A stretch of 64,000 nucleotides of DNA, taken from NCBI GenBank assembly GCA_022842935.1, contig JALHOP010000008.1, forward strand, positions 124,001 to 188,000. Reading direction: 5' to 3'. The DNA is from Myxococcota bacterium. Its GTDB lineage: Bacteria; Myxococcota; XYA12-FULL-58-9; JALHOP01. The notes beneath the pieces are model-generated. The model saw nothing but the letters and a program-made list of their open reading frames with translations. It did not search any database and was not told the origin of the DNA. Below, piece by piece: positions 28,074 to 36,674 of the stretch (its first letter is position 1; every line of letters starts with the position of its first letter). The translations under genes were made by a program, and so were the position numbers.

Positions 28074-28793
28074 TTACGAACGCTGCCGCGACAACACGCG
28101 CATGGCGACGAACAACGCGCCCCCGATGAGCGACAGATAATAGAAGATATTGCGGGTATCGATGACCCCACGGGCCATGCTTTCGAGGTGCGAGCTCACA
28201 GAGATGAACTCGACGAACGACGCCAAGCCCGGCGGCACGAAAAACTGCAGCCAGTAGACGAAGTAAAGCACCGCGCAAACGATGAAGCCCGCGATGAAGG
28301 CGACGATCTGGTTCTGCGTGATCGTCGAGCACAACAGGCCGATGGCGGTAAGCGCGCCGGCGAACAAGAGCATACCGAAGTAGCCGGCGGCGACCGGCCC
28401 CCAGTCGAGGTCTCCGATGGCGGACACCGAGATCGCGTACACGAGCGTCGACAGGATCGAGACCGCGAGGAGAGCGAACGCCGCGGTGAACTTGCCCGCG
28501 ATGATCTCCCACTTGCGGATCGGCATCGTCGAGATGAGCTCGATGGTCCCGCTTTTGCGTTCTTCAGCAATGAGCCGCATCGTCACCGCAGGTGCGATGA
28601 TGACCAGCAGCATCGATGGCGAGAACGGCGACGGCGCGAACAAGGGACGCAGGTCAGCCCGGCCCATCAAGAACAGCGAGCTGAAGAACATCCAGCCCGC
28701 CACCAACAAAAACGTGACGATGACGATGTACGCCACCGGTGCATTGAAATAGCTCGCGAGCTCACGGCGCGCGATGACGGCGACCTTACGCAC
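28074..28793 (-). CDS. ABC-2 type permease, GldF-like
   Basis: 239 aa with six predicted membrane helices, e.g. VAYIVIVTFLLVAGWMFFSSLFL, MLLVIIAPAVTMRLIAEE, AAFALLAVSILSTLVYAISV and IVAFIAGFIVCAVLYFVYWLQFF. The motif EERKSGTIELISTMPIRKWEI is the usual cytoplasmic coupling region of ABC-2 permeases. A GTG at 28793 with AAAGGAGG 6 bases upstream, overlapping the ATPase gene by 8 bp, is favoured over an in-frame start at 28814. Confidence 0.93.
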   Translation of the reverse strand: MRKVAVIARRELASYFNAPVAYIVIVTFLLVAGWMFFSSLFLMGRADLRPLFAPSPFSPSMLLVIIAPAVTMRLIAEERKSGTIELISTMPIRKWEIIAGKFTAAFALLAVSILSTLVYAISVSAIGDLDWGPVAAGYFGMLLFAGALTAIGLLCSTITQNQIVAFIAGFIVCAVLYFVYWLQFFVPPGLASFVEFISVSSHLESMARGVIDTRNIFYYLSLIGGALFVAMRVLSRQRS

Positions 28794-29775
28794 GTGCAGC
28801 CTCCTTTTCGCCACGCGTCAGGCGGCGGAACGTATCCTCGAGTGAAACGCCACGACGCTGCATCCCCACGAGCACCATGTCGTTCGAGACCGCGGTGTTG
28901 AAGATGCCTTCGCGTGGGTCAACGTCGCCAGCGGCGCGAAGCGCGAAGCCCAGAGTGCCAGGCCCTTCCGCCTCGGCGTTGGCGACACCACGCACGCCTG
29001 GGATATTCGACAGCAGCGCCATGACGCGCGCCGCTTCGAGAGCGGCCCCAGCTTTCGCCTTGACGACGATCTGGATGGTGGCGCCAGCGGTGCCTTCGGT
29101 CAGGGCCTCGGGCGTGTCGTCGGCTACGAGCTTGCCATCAGCGATGATGATGATGCGATCGCAGGTCGCCTGCACCTCGGGAAGGATGTGCGTCGACAAC
29201 AAGATGGTCTTGTCGCGGCCCAGGTCCTTGATGAGCTGTCGGATCTCGACGATCTGGTTGGGATCAAGACCGCTCGTGGGCTCGTCGAGGATCAGCAAGT
29301 CGGGGTCGTGCACCAAGGCCTGCGCAAGGCCAACACGCTGACGATAGCCCTTCGAGAGCTGGCCGATGTCCTTGCCGAGGACGTTCAGCAAGCCGCAGCG
29401 CTCGCAGATCCCCTTGAGCTTCTCACGGCGGCCCGCTTTGGCGACACCCCGCAAGTCGGCGGCGAACTCGAGGAAATCGAGAACCATCATGTCGTCGTAA
29501 AGCGGGGCGCTCTCGGGGAGGTAACCCAGCTTGCTCTGAGCGGTGAGCGGGTCGTCGCCCACATCGATGCCACCAATGAAGGCACTGCCCCGGCTCGGCT
29601 TGAGATAGCCCGTGAGCATCTTCATGGTGGTGGATTTACCGGCGCCGTTCGGGCCCAGGAAGCCCACGACCTCGCCGCGCGCCACCTTGAACGAGACGGT
29701 GTCGACGGCACGGGTCGTACCGTAGTCTTTTCCCAGACCTCGGGCTTCGACCATCGCTTGCGATGCATCGCTCAT
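28786..29775 (-). CDS. ABC transporter ATP-binding protein, GldA-like
   Basis: 329 aa. Walker A GPNGAGKST, Q-loop region, ABC signature LSKGYRQRVGLAQAL, Walker B LLILDEPTSGLDP and switch His in LSTHILPE are all present. The C-terminal ~90 residues form an extra domain (ATIQIVVKAKAGAALEAARVM) as in GldA/NosF-type proteins. First gene of a five-gene unit: ATPase, permease, GldG-like, DUF4340, lipoprotein. Substrate unknown. Confidence 0.95.
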   Translation of the reverse strand: MSDASQAMVEARGLGKDYGTTRAVDTVSFKVARGEVVGFLGPNGAGKSTTMKMLTGYLKPSRGSAFIGGIDVGDDPLTAQSKLGYLPESAPLYDDMMVLDFLEFAADLRGVAKAGRREKLKGICERCGLLNVLGKDIGQLSKGYRQRVGLAQALVHDPDLLILDEPTSGLDPNQIVEIRQLIKDLGRDKTILLSTHILPEVQATCDRIIIIADGKLVADDTPEALTEGTAGATIQIVVKAKAGAALEAARVMALLSNIPGVRGVANAEAEGPGTLGFALRAAGDVDPREGIFNTAVSNDMVLVGMQRRGVSLEDTFRRLTRGEKEAARA

Positions 29776-29939
29776 GCTTCACCTCTAAAGTCTTCGGTGA
29801 GCGCCACTACCACCCACGGCTGGCGATGTTCAAGCGTGAGCTGCCTTCAGCGTGGGACATGCGCCGTATCGACGACGCTCGCTCGCTCGAGCGCGGTCGT
29901 CGGCTGGCGGTTCGCGTCCGGGCGGGTTCTGACGGCGCG

Positions 29940-31124
29940 TCAGAGTTCCGCTTCCATCTGCGGACGCGAGATGCGCGAAAAGCCCGTGAAGTCACCGCGA
30001 GCAAGACCACGCCACAACGCCTCGAGCGGGCCGCTCCGAAAAAAACGCAGCCAGAGGTTCGCCAGAGCGACCTGGAAGATCCAGAAGAGCGCCGCCGCGA
30101 CGAATAAGCCAGCACGACCGACGCTTCCAAAGAGGCCGAGGCCTTGCCCCCCGAACAGCGCGGTACCCACGAGTGATTGCATGACGTAGGCGCTGAACGC
30201 TGTCCGCCCAAGCGTAGCGACACCTCGTACCGCCCAGGTGTCACCGAAGCGCCTCGCGGCGGCGATGACGGTGAGCGCGATGGCGATCGCTAGCGGCACC
30301 GCCCCGACTTCGTGCACGGCCTCGGCCGCTAGCCACGGGCGGGCAGCGAACGAGGTCGCGACCTGGATCACCATACCGCCAGCGGTGACGGCGAGTCCGA
30401 CGATCCACAACGCGATGACCCACGCGACGCCAGGCTTGCGCGTCGTGAAGACTCCAAGGCGCATCCCCGCCATGCCGAGCAACATGCAACCGGCGGCGCG
30501 AAGGCCGGTCTCCGTGAGCAAGCCGGTGGTCTGGCTCTCGAACGAGAGCATGGCTCGGATCGGGGTTTGCTCGAGCCACCCCGAGCGATAGGCAGCGAGC
30601 TCGGCGGCGACGCTGCTCGCATCGAGATGGTCGGTGATTGGCCGCAGGAGCTCGCTCGGCAGCTCATGGAACGCGGCAGCGAGGGTCGCGGCAACGACGG
30701 GCCCGGCCGCGAGGAGCACGCTACCTACGGCAACGAGACGCCTAGCCGGCCACGGGCGCGCGCCAACCACGACGAGACCAACCACGCCGTAGGTGAACAA
30801 GATGTCGCCGTACCAGACGAGGTAAGCGTGCAGCAGACCAAAAGCGACGAGCCAGACGAGGCGACGCCTGGGCCGCGTCGCATCACCACCAAGCACCAGA
30901 GATGCCCCAAAGAGCATGGCGAACATATTCAGAAACTTGAAGTCGAAAAGCAGCCGACCAACCGCCCAGGCGACTCCATCGAGGCCGGCGAGAGAGCCGA
31001 AGACCAAGGGGTTCAGATAGGCGGCATGGGGCATCGCGAAGGACTGGATGTTGATGACGAGGATCCCGAAAAGACAGAATCCCCGCAGGACGTCGATGGA
31101 GGGAACTCGCAAGCGCTCGCTCAT
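29940..31124 (-). CDS. DUF418-domain (YeiB-like) membrane protein
   Basis: 394 aa polytopic membrane protein with about ten helices. The N-terminal RVPSIDVLRGFCLFGILVINI and the C-terminal GPLEALWRGL are the usual DUF418 landmarks, with NMFAMLFGASLV between them. Function is not established for the family. ATG at 31124 is chosen because it starts the family homology (MSERLRVPSIDVLRG). Divergent from a TetR gene; the space between them holds a perfect palindrome. Confidence 0.92.
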   Translation of the reverse strand: MSERLRVPSIDVLRGFCLFGILVINIQSFAMPHAAYLNPLVFGSLAGLDGVAWAVGRLLFDFKFLNMFAMLFGASLVLGGDATRPRRRLVWLVAFGLLHAYLVWYGDILFTYGVVGLVVVGARPWPARRLVAVGSVLLAAGPVVAATLAAAFHELPSELLRPITDHLDASSVAAELAAYRSGWLEQTPIRAMLSFESQTTGLLTETGLRAAGCMLLGMAGMRLGVFTTRKPGVAWVIALWIVGLAVTAGGMVIQVATSFAARPWLAAEAVHEVGAVPLAIAIALTVIAAARRFGDTWAVRGVATLGRTAFSAYVMQSLVGTALFGGQGLGLFGSVGRAGLFVAAALFWIFQVALANLWLRFFRSGPLEALWRGLARGDFTGFSRISRPQMEAEL

Positions 31125-31139
31125 CCGGGTAATATTAAA

Positions 31140-31157
31140 CAAGAACTCACATTCTTG
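31140..31157. promoter_or_regulatory. Candidate operator: CAAGAA-N6-TTCTTG palindrome
   Basis: A perfect inverted repeat with 6-bp arms (CAAGAA at 31140-31145, TTCTTG at 31152-31157) around a 6-bp spacer. It lies between the divergent DUF418 (start 31124) and TetR (start 31190) genes, next to an AT-rich patch (taatattaaa) that could be a -10. Position and symmetry fit a TetR-family operator controlling both genes. Confidence 0.6.
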
Positions 31158-31189
31158 AGCTCGCCCGGTGCTCGCGTTGGGAGGTGGGA

Positions 31190-31843
31190 ATGGCCCGTGA
31201 AGCGCGCCGCCGTTCAATGCGGACGAACCTGCGCAAACAGCCGATGCAGGAACGTAGCAAAGCTCTGGTCACAGCGCTGATTCGGACAACAGCTCGCATT
31301 TTGATTCGCGACGGCTGGCCGGCCCTGACGACCAACCGCGTGGCGCGGGAGGCCGGCGTAAGCATCGGGAGCCTCTATCAGTATTTTCCAGACAAAGACG
31401 CGCTCGCCCGCGCGCTCGTCGAGCAAATCAGCGCCGAGATGCTGGAGAGCCTGATGACGCTCGCGGTCTCCTTGCACGACAAGTCGCTGCGCGCGGGAGT
31501 GGGCATGATCGTCCACGCCGCTATCGACGCCACGCGCAAGGACGCGGCGCTCTATCGTGCCCTCCTGCTCGAGCTACCGCGTCTCGGGATGCTCGAGCTC
31601 TTCGAGCGCGTGAACGGCCGTCTCGAGGACGCTCTGGCGGACTGGCTCGCGAGCCGCCGCGATGAGGTCGTCATGAGGGACCCCTCCCTAGCGGCGCACC
31701 TCATCGTGACGGCTCTGGACGCGCTCACCGACAGGGCGCTGCTCTTCCGGCCAGAGCTCTTGGAAAGCCCGCGCTTGGCACGCGAGCTCGAGGCGATGAT
31801 CTTGGGCTACCTGAGCGATCGGGGCGGCGTGCTCCGAGGCTGA
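31190..31843 (+). CDS. TetR/AcrR-family transcriptional regulator
   Basis: 217 aa. The N-terminal helix-turn-helix is classic (ALIRTTARILIRDGWPALTTNRVAREAGVSIGSLYQYFPDKDALARALV). The C-terminal ligand-binding domain is helical without a recognised ligand class. ATG at 31190 has GGGAGG upstream; a GTG two codons earlier is also in frame. It is divergent from the DUF418 gene, which is therefore its most likely target. The arginine operon begins 115 bp downstream on the same strand and could receive read-through. Confidence 0.93.
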   Translation: MAREARRRSMRTNLRKQPMQERSKALVTALIRTTARILIRDGWPALTTNRVAREAGVSIGSLYQYFPDKDALARALVEQISAEMLESLMTLAVSLHDKSLRAGVGMIVHAAIDATRKDAALYRALLLELPRLGMLELFERVNGRLEDALADWLASRRDEVVMRDPSLAAHLIVTALDALTDRALLFRPELLESPRLARELEAMILGYLSDRGGVLRG

Positions 31844-31958
31844 AAGCGCGCACGATCGCGAGTTGGGTTGCGCGGGCCGCGCGGTGGCTCACACCGACGC
31901 CGTTTCCGAACGCGAGACCTCGACAAGTCGACGACTAGGACGTAGGTGCCGTCCCGAA

Positions 31959-32948
31959 ATGAGCGGTTCTCGTCACTTTACGCAGCTTCGCGACCTTGGT
32001 GTCGCCGGTCTCGAGGAAGTCATCGGGAAGGCCAGCGCCTGGAAAAAATCCGCGCCGCAAGGAAAGCTCGCGGGCCGCATCCTGGGCATGGTCTTCTTCA
32101 ACCCCAGCCTGCGCACGCGCGCGAGCTTCGAAGCCGCCATGCTCCGTAGTGGCGGACACGCCATCGTCCTCGAGGTGGGCTCCGGAGTGTGGACGCTCGA
32201 GCACCGCGACGGCGTGGTCATGGACCAGAACCGCACCGAGCACATTCGCGAGGCTGTGCCGGTCTTGTCACGCTACGTCGACGCGCTCGCCATCCGTACG
32301 TTCTCCGATGGCAGCGGCGACCAAGCCGATGAAGCGGATGTGGTCTTGAATGGGTTTCGCCGCTATTCGGAGAAGCCAGTGATCAGCATGGAGAGTGCGC
32401 GAGAGCACCCCTGCCAGGGTCTCGCCGACGTTCTGACCATGCGCGAGCGCTTCGGACAGACCAAAGGCCTCGACGTCACCCTCACCTGGGCCCCGCACGT
32501 GAAGCCGCTACCGAAGGCCGTGCCCAACTCGTTTTTGCTGTCCGCCGCGGCGGCCGGGTGCAAGGTGCGCGTTGCTCACCCCAAGGGCTTCGAGCTCACA
32601 ACGTCGGTGCTCGACGAAGCCCGCGCTTTCGCCAAGCAGGCCGGCGGCACGGTCGAGGTCACCAACGACCAGAGCGCCGCACTCGAGGGGTCGCACGTCA
32701 TCTACGCAAAGGCGTGGGGTCCTTCGTCGGCGAGCCCGGACGCGGCCGTCCGCCAGGACGCGTGGATGCCCACCAAGAAGCACTTGGGGCTACTCGAAGA
32801 CGACGGGATCTTCATGCACTGCCTGCCAACCCGCCGGGGCCTCGAGGTCGCCGACGAGGTGCTCGACGACCCGCGCTCGCGCGTCGTCGACGAGGCCGAA
32901 AATCGCTTTCACGTGCAGCGCGTGATCTTGCACGACCTTTTGAGCTAA
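31959..32948 (+). CDS. N-acylornithine carbamoyltransferase (acetyl- or succinyl-ornithine type)
   Basis: 329 aa. It carbamoylates an N-acylated ornithine in an arginine pathway that keeps the acyl group until after this step. FFNPSLRTR (46-54) replaces the STRTR phosphate loop of ordinary OTCases, a hallmark of the AOTCase/SOTCase branch. HCLPTRR, and the HPCQGLADVLT carbamoyl-phosphate segment, are present. At the position aligned with Glu92 of Xanthomonas AOTCase (Pro in Bacteroides SOTCase), this protein has Thr93, so acetyl versus succinyl preference is open. First gene of the operon, 12 bp before argB. ATG at 31959 matches the family start. Confidence 0.92.
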   Translation: MSGSRHFTQLRDLGVAGLEEVIGKASAWKKSAPQGKLAGRILGMVFFNPSLRTRASFEAAMLRSGGHAIVLEVGSGVWTLEHRDGVVMDQNRTEHIREAVPVLSRYVDALAIRTFSDGSGDQADEADVVLNGFRRYSEKPVISMESAREHPCQGLADVLTMRERFGQTKGLDVTLTWAPHVKPLPKAVPNSFLLSAAAAGCKVRVAHPKGFELTTSVLDEARAFAKQAGGTVEVTNDQSAALEGSHVIYAKAWGPSSASPDAAVRQDAWMPTKKHLGLLEDDGIFMHCLPTRRGLEVADEVLDDPRSRVVDEAENRFHVQRVILHDLLS

Positions 32949-32960
32949 AGAGCCAAAAAA

Positions 32961-33845
32961 ATGCAACCTCAACATCCCCTGCGAGCCGCGGTTCCGTATT
33001 TGAAGGAGTTCCGCGGTAAGACCTTCGTCGTCAAAGTCGGCGGCGAAATCCTCGAGAGCCAAGCGGCGCGCAAGAGCGTCAGCGAGCAGCTTGCCCTCCT
33101 CTGGCACCTCGGCATCAAGTTGGTCGTCGTCCACGGTGGCGGCGCTGCAATCGACGACGTCTGCACCCGCCTGCAGTTGCCAACCACCAAGGTCGCCGGC
33201 CGACGCATCACCAGCCCCGAGGTGCTCAAGGTCGTCAAAATGGTGCTCGCCGGTGACATTCACGTCGACCTCACCGCGCAGCTCCGTGCCGCTGGATTGC
33301 CCGTCTGCGGAGTCTCGGGCGTCGACACTGGCGTCTTGCGCGCTCAGCGCCGCCCGCCGATGCAGGTCCGCGAAGACGGAGCGTCGGAAAGCAAAGAAGT
33401 CGACTTCGGACTGGTAGGTGACCTCGTACCAACCGAGCCGACGCTCGTACATCACCTGCTCGCTGGCGGCTTCGTGCCGCTGGTGGCGCCGCTCGCCGGC
33501 AACGACAACGGAGAGGTGTTCAACACCAACGCCGACACCGTCGCGGCGTCCCTCGCCGGCACCCTGCGGGCCGAAAAACTCATCTTCATGCTGGCCGTAC
33601 CCGGCCTCATGCGTGATCCCAAACAGCCGTCGAGCCTCGTCCCCTTCGCGACGACACACGATGTCGATACCTTGATCGCCGAGGGCGTCGTCACTGGTGG
33701 CATGCGACCCAAGCTCGCGGCCGCCCTGACCGCGCTCGAGGCGGGAGTCGGGAGCGTGCATCTCGTGAGCGGCATGCAGCAAGACGCGCTTCTCGGCGAG
33801 ATCTTCACCAATGAAGGCAGCGGCACCATGCTTCGGCGGGGCTGA
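32961..33845 (+). CDS. argB: Acetylglutamate kinase
   Basis: 294 aa; phosphorylates N-acetylglutamate. Amino-acid-kinase landmarks: FVVKVGGEIL with the catalytic Lys, VVHGGGAAIDD, a Gly-rich VAGRRITSPEVL, N-T-N-A-D-T-V-A in the nucleotide/substrate site and VTGGMRPKLAAAL near the C-terminus. It ends normally (NEGSGTML) and has no fused GNAT acetyltransferase, unlike ArgB of Xanthomonas, whose carbamoyltransferase is otherwise similar to the neighbour here. Spacing is 12 bp from the gene before and 11 bp to the next. Confidence 0.95.
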   Translation: MQPQHPLRAAVPYLKEFRGKTFVVKVGGEILESQAARKSVSEQLALLWHLGIKLVVVHGGGAAIDDVCTRLQLPTTKVAGRRITSPEVLKVVKMVLAGDIHVDLTAQLRAAGLPVCGVSGVDTGVLRAQRRPPMQVREDGASESKEVDFGLVGDLVPTEPTLVHHLLAGGFVPLVAPLAGNDNGEVFNTNADTVAASLAGTLRAEKLIFMLAVPGLMRDPKQPSSLVPFATTHDVDTLIAEGVVTGGMRPKLAAALTALEAGVGSVHLVSGMQQDALLGEIFTNEGSGTMLRRG

Positions 33846-33856
33846 AAGGGAGCGTC

Positions 33857-34909
33857 GTGAGAATCACCGTCGACAAGATCGCCTCGGTTACTCGCAACCT
33901 CGACCTAGGAAAGACCCTCACACTTACTGACCGTATCGAGGTGCGGCCGGGCGCGGTCATCGCGGGGCGCGTCCTCAACCACAAGGGCGCCTACAACACG
34001 CTCGAAGACCGTCACGGCCGCATGAGCACGGTGCAGAGCGGCGACATCGTCATCGGCGCCCTCGGTCACCGTAACGCGCTGCATGGCTACGAAGGCGTGC
34101 TGCCCGCGAAGGTGAACGTCGGCGATAAGCTGCAGATCTTGAACCTGGGTGGCGTCATCGGCCACTGCATCTCGTTCAACCCCGACGTGGGACCGCCGTT
34201 CGACCTCGAGGTGCTGGGTCAGGTGCTGGTCTTCCCCGAGTTCAACTCGCGTGTCGGGCAGCCGGCTCACATCGGCATGAACGCACTCGAAGGCGTCGCG
34301 GACGCGGCGATGGTCCCTGTCATTTACGTGGCGGGCACCTGCATGAACTCGGGCAAGACGGCAGCGGCATGCACGCTGGTGCGGAGTCTGTCGCAGGCTG
34401 GCTACCGCGTGGGCGGCGGCAAACTGACTGGAGTGTCGCTGCAGAAAGACATCCTCAACATGAGGGACTACGGCGCCGACATCGCCTACGACTTCACCGA
34501 CACCGGGGTCGTCTCGTCGGACGCTTCCACCAGCCAACGGTCCGCGCGCATCGTCTTCTCGGAGCTCGCCGCGGAGGGCGCCCAAATCATCGTCGCCGAG
34601 ACGGGTGATGGCATCATGGGAGACTACGGCGTTCAGTCTATTTTAGCGGACAAAGAGCTCATGAAGCGCGCCGCGGCCATCCTGCTGTGCGCCAACGACC
34701 CGGTCGGCTGCGCTGGCGGCGTTCGCGACATGAAGGAGCGTTACGGGCTCCAGGTCGATGTGGTCACCGGCCCAGCCACCGACAACAACGTCGGGGTTCG
34801 CTTCGTGCAACGCGAGCTCGGCCTACCAGCCTTGAACGCGCGAACCAACGCTCAAGCGCTCAGCGACTTCATCAAGGCCAAGATGATCGAGCGCGGGGCG
34901 TTGAAGTGA
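33857..34909 (+). CDS. P-loop protein of unknown function inside arginine operon (DUF1611-like?)
   Basis: 350 aa, unassigned. The first ~145 residues are beta-rich (IEVRPGAVIAGRVLNHKGAYNTLE, SGDIVIGALGHRNALHGYEG). A clear Walker A, AGTCMNSGKT, sits at 159-168, followed by KLTGVSLQKDILNMRDYGADIAYDFTD and an ETGDGIMGDYG segment that could be the Walker B/switch region. The layout resembles DUF1611/DgcN-type or MobB/CobB-like P-loop proteins, but I cannot assign it. It is 11 bp after argB, and its stop overlaps the argC GTG (GTGA), so it is translated together with arginine genes. A role in pathway supply, such as acylglutamate formation or nucleotide-dependent regulation, is only inference. Confidence 0.8.
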   Translation: MRITVDKIASVTRNLDLGKTLTLTDRIEVRPGAVIAGRVLNHKGAYNTLEDRHGRMSTVQSGDIVIGALGHRNALHGYEGVLPAKVNVGDKLQILNLGGVIGHCISFNPDVGPPFDLEVLGQVLVFPEFNSRVGQPAHIGMNALEGVADAAMVPVIYVAGTCMNSGKTAAACTLVRSLSQAGYRVGGGKLTGVSLQKDILNMRDYGADIAYDFTDTGVVSSDASTSQRSARIVFSELAAEGAQIIVAETGDGIMGDYGVQSILADKELMKRAAAILLCANDPVGCAGGVRDMKERYGLQVDVVTGPATDNNVGVRFVQRELGLPALNARTNAQALSDFIKAKMIERGALK

Positions 34910-35943
34910 GCGAGCGGCGTATCGTCGTGCTCGGCGCATCCGGGTACGGCGGTGGCGAGCTTTTGCGGCTACTCGCGCAGCACCCCGAGCGGCCCCGCGT
35001 CCGCGGCGTGTCGCGCTCGTATGCCGGGAAGCCTTTCCATAACGTCCATCCGAACCTCCGGGGCGTCGTCCCAGGCGCCTTCGATGGCAGCGTCGACTGG
35101 ACCTGGCTCTCGGAGAGCGACAAACCGGTGCTGTTCTGTGCCATGCCGCATGGCGAGTTGTCGCAGCAGTACAAAGCGCTCGCCGCATCCGCACCTGGCG
35201 ACACCTGGCGTCGACTCACGCTCATCGATCTCTCGGCAGATTTCCGCATTCACGACGTCGACCTCTATAAGCGCTTCTATAAAGTCGAGCATCCCTGCCC
35301 CGACGAGATCCCCGCCTTCACGTACGGGTTTTGCGAGTGGCAGCACGATGCCATCAAGGCGGCCAAGCGCATTGCCAATCCCGGTTGTTTCGCGACGGCA
35401 TTGCAACTGGCGCTCTTGCCGCTCGCCAAGCAGCACCTCGGGCTCATCGCGGTGAGTGGCGTCACGGGCTCGTCGGGCTCGGGCATGAAGCTCTCGGAGA
35501 CCACACATCACCCGACGCGGGCGCACGACTTCCGCGCCTACAAAGCCCTCGGCCACCAGCACCAGGCCGAGGCCATTCAGCTCATGTTGTCGCTCGGCGT
35601 GGGCGGTGACCTCGCGTTCGTGCCACACTCGGCGCCCATCGTACGCGGAATCTTCCTCACGATGCAGGTCGCTGGCGTATCCGACGTTCGCTCGCGATTC
35701 GAGAGCGTGTACGCGAACGCCCCCTTCGTGCGCCTCGTCGAGGACTCGCCACGCCTCGCCTCCGTCACCGGCAGCAACTTCGTCGACATCGGCGTCGTCA
35801 CACACGGCAAGGTCACGGCGATCATGGTCGCGCTCGACAACTTGGTGAAGGGCATGGCTGGCCAGGCGATCCAGAACATGAACCTCGCGACTGGGCTCGA
35901 CGAGCGCGCCGGGCTTTGGGCCGCGGCGGCATACCCGGCTTGA
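34906..35943 (+). CDS. argC: N-acetyl-gamma-glutamyl-phosphate reductase
   Basis: 345 aa; reduces the acyl-phosphate made by ArgB to the semialdehyde using NADPH. The Rossmann motif VVLGASGYGGGELLRLL is at the N-terminus and the catalytic Cys is in ANPGCFATA. HPTRAHDFRAYK and LAFVPHSAPIVRGI match the dimerisation/substrate region. GTG at 34906 overlaps the P-loop gene stop by 4 bp. Last gene of the cluster; argD, argE/J, argG, argH and a stand-alone acetylglutamate synthase are not in the window. Confidence 0.96.
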   Translation: MSERRIVVLGASGYGGGELLRLLAQHPERPRVRGVSRSYAGKPFHNVHPNLRGVVPGAFDGSVDWTWLSESDKPVLFCAMPHGELSQQYKALAASAPGDTWRRLTLIDLSADFRIHDVDLYKRFYKVEHPCPDEIPAFTYGFCEWQHDAIKAAKRIANPGCFATALQLALLPLAKQHLGLIAVSGVTGSSGSGMKLSETTHHPTRAHDFRAYKALGHQHQAEAIQLMLSLGVGGDLAFVPHSAPIVRGIFLTMQVAGVSDVRSRFESVYANAPFVRLVEDSPRLASVTGSNFVDIGVVTHGKVTAIMVALDNLVKGMAGQAIQNMNLATGLDERAGLWAAAAYPA

Positions 35944-35978
35944 TTCCCGCAACGCTCGCGACGAGCTGCTCCGGCGTT

Positions 35979-36596
35979 TCAGCGCGGAGCTGCGGGGGTG
36001 GCAAGCGATTGAGCCGCGAAGAGGGTCGCTGCTTCTCGGTTACGCACCCAGGGGGCCGAGCCCTTCTCGAGACTCACCGTCTCCGTGAGAGTCCCCCGCG
36101 CGTAGGCGTAGTTCTGTTCGATGCGATACGTGTCGAAGGGAGCGAAGGCACTGCCGTCAGCGTGCAAGGTCAGGCTTGCGACGCGGAACTCCGGGTCGCT
36201 GTAGCCTTCGCCCGAGCCGAGCGACGATTGGACGCTTGCGGCCAGACGACCGTTTGCCTCCGTTGAAGCCCAGTCGATGCCGAAGAAGTAGGTCTGCTCG
36301 CGTGGCCCCGCGACGCCGTCATACCCGGGATGAAGTCTGCGGAGCTGCTTGACGGACTCCCAGCGCCCCTCGTAGCGGCGCTGCTCGACGCTGAACTCGT
36401 AGTCGAGCTCCGGGTGGCGCACCCAGCTGCCACCCTCGAAGCGCTCGGCTTCGCCGAATCCGATCCACACCAAGGTCTGGTCAGGGGCTCGCGCCGGACC
36501 TTCGCGTAACGGGACCGCACCGCGCCCGGCAGGACCGCAAGCGGCAGCACAAGAAACCACGAGGACCGAAAGGAAAACGACGCGCCTATTTTTCAT
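35979..36596 (-). CDS. Lipoprotein of unknown function
   Basis: 205 aa. Type II signal peptide (VVFLSVLVVSCAAAC) in which two Cys could serve; the second (CAAAC-G) fits the lipobox best. The mature part is soluble and mixed alpha/beta (TLVWIGFGEAERFEGGSWVRHPELDYEFSVEQ, EQTYFFGIDWASTEANGRLAASVQ). No family recognised. Divergent from the LysR regulator with 78 bp between starts, which makes it the natural regulatory target. Confidence 0.75.
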   Translation of the reverse strand: MKNRRVVFLSVLVVSCAAACGPAGRGAVPLREGPARAPDQTLVWIGFGEAERFEGGSWVRHPELDYEFSVEQRRYEGRWESVKQLRRLHPGYDGVAGPREQTYFFGIDWASTEANGRLAASVQSSLGSGEGYSDPEFRVASLTLHADGSAFAPFDTYRIEQNYAYARGTLTETVSLEKGSAPWVRNREAATLFAAQSLATPAAPR

Positions 36597-36674
36597 GGAT
36601 TACATCCTCCTGGCGCTAGACTCGCGCGTGGGGTGTTGATCCACAATCTAGTAAGGTGTCTGCTTAGTGTTGCC

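Noticed and set aside
32961-33845. Bifunctional ArgA-ArgB (GNAT fusion) as in Xanthomonas
   Set aside because: The protein is only 294 aa and ends with the normal kinase C-terminus.
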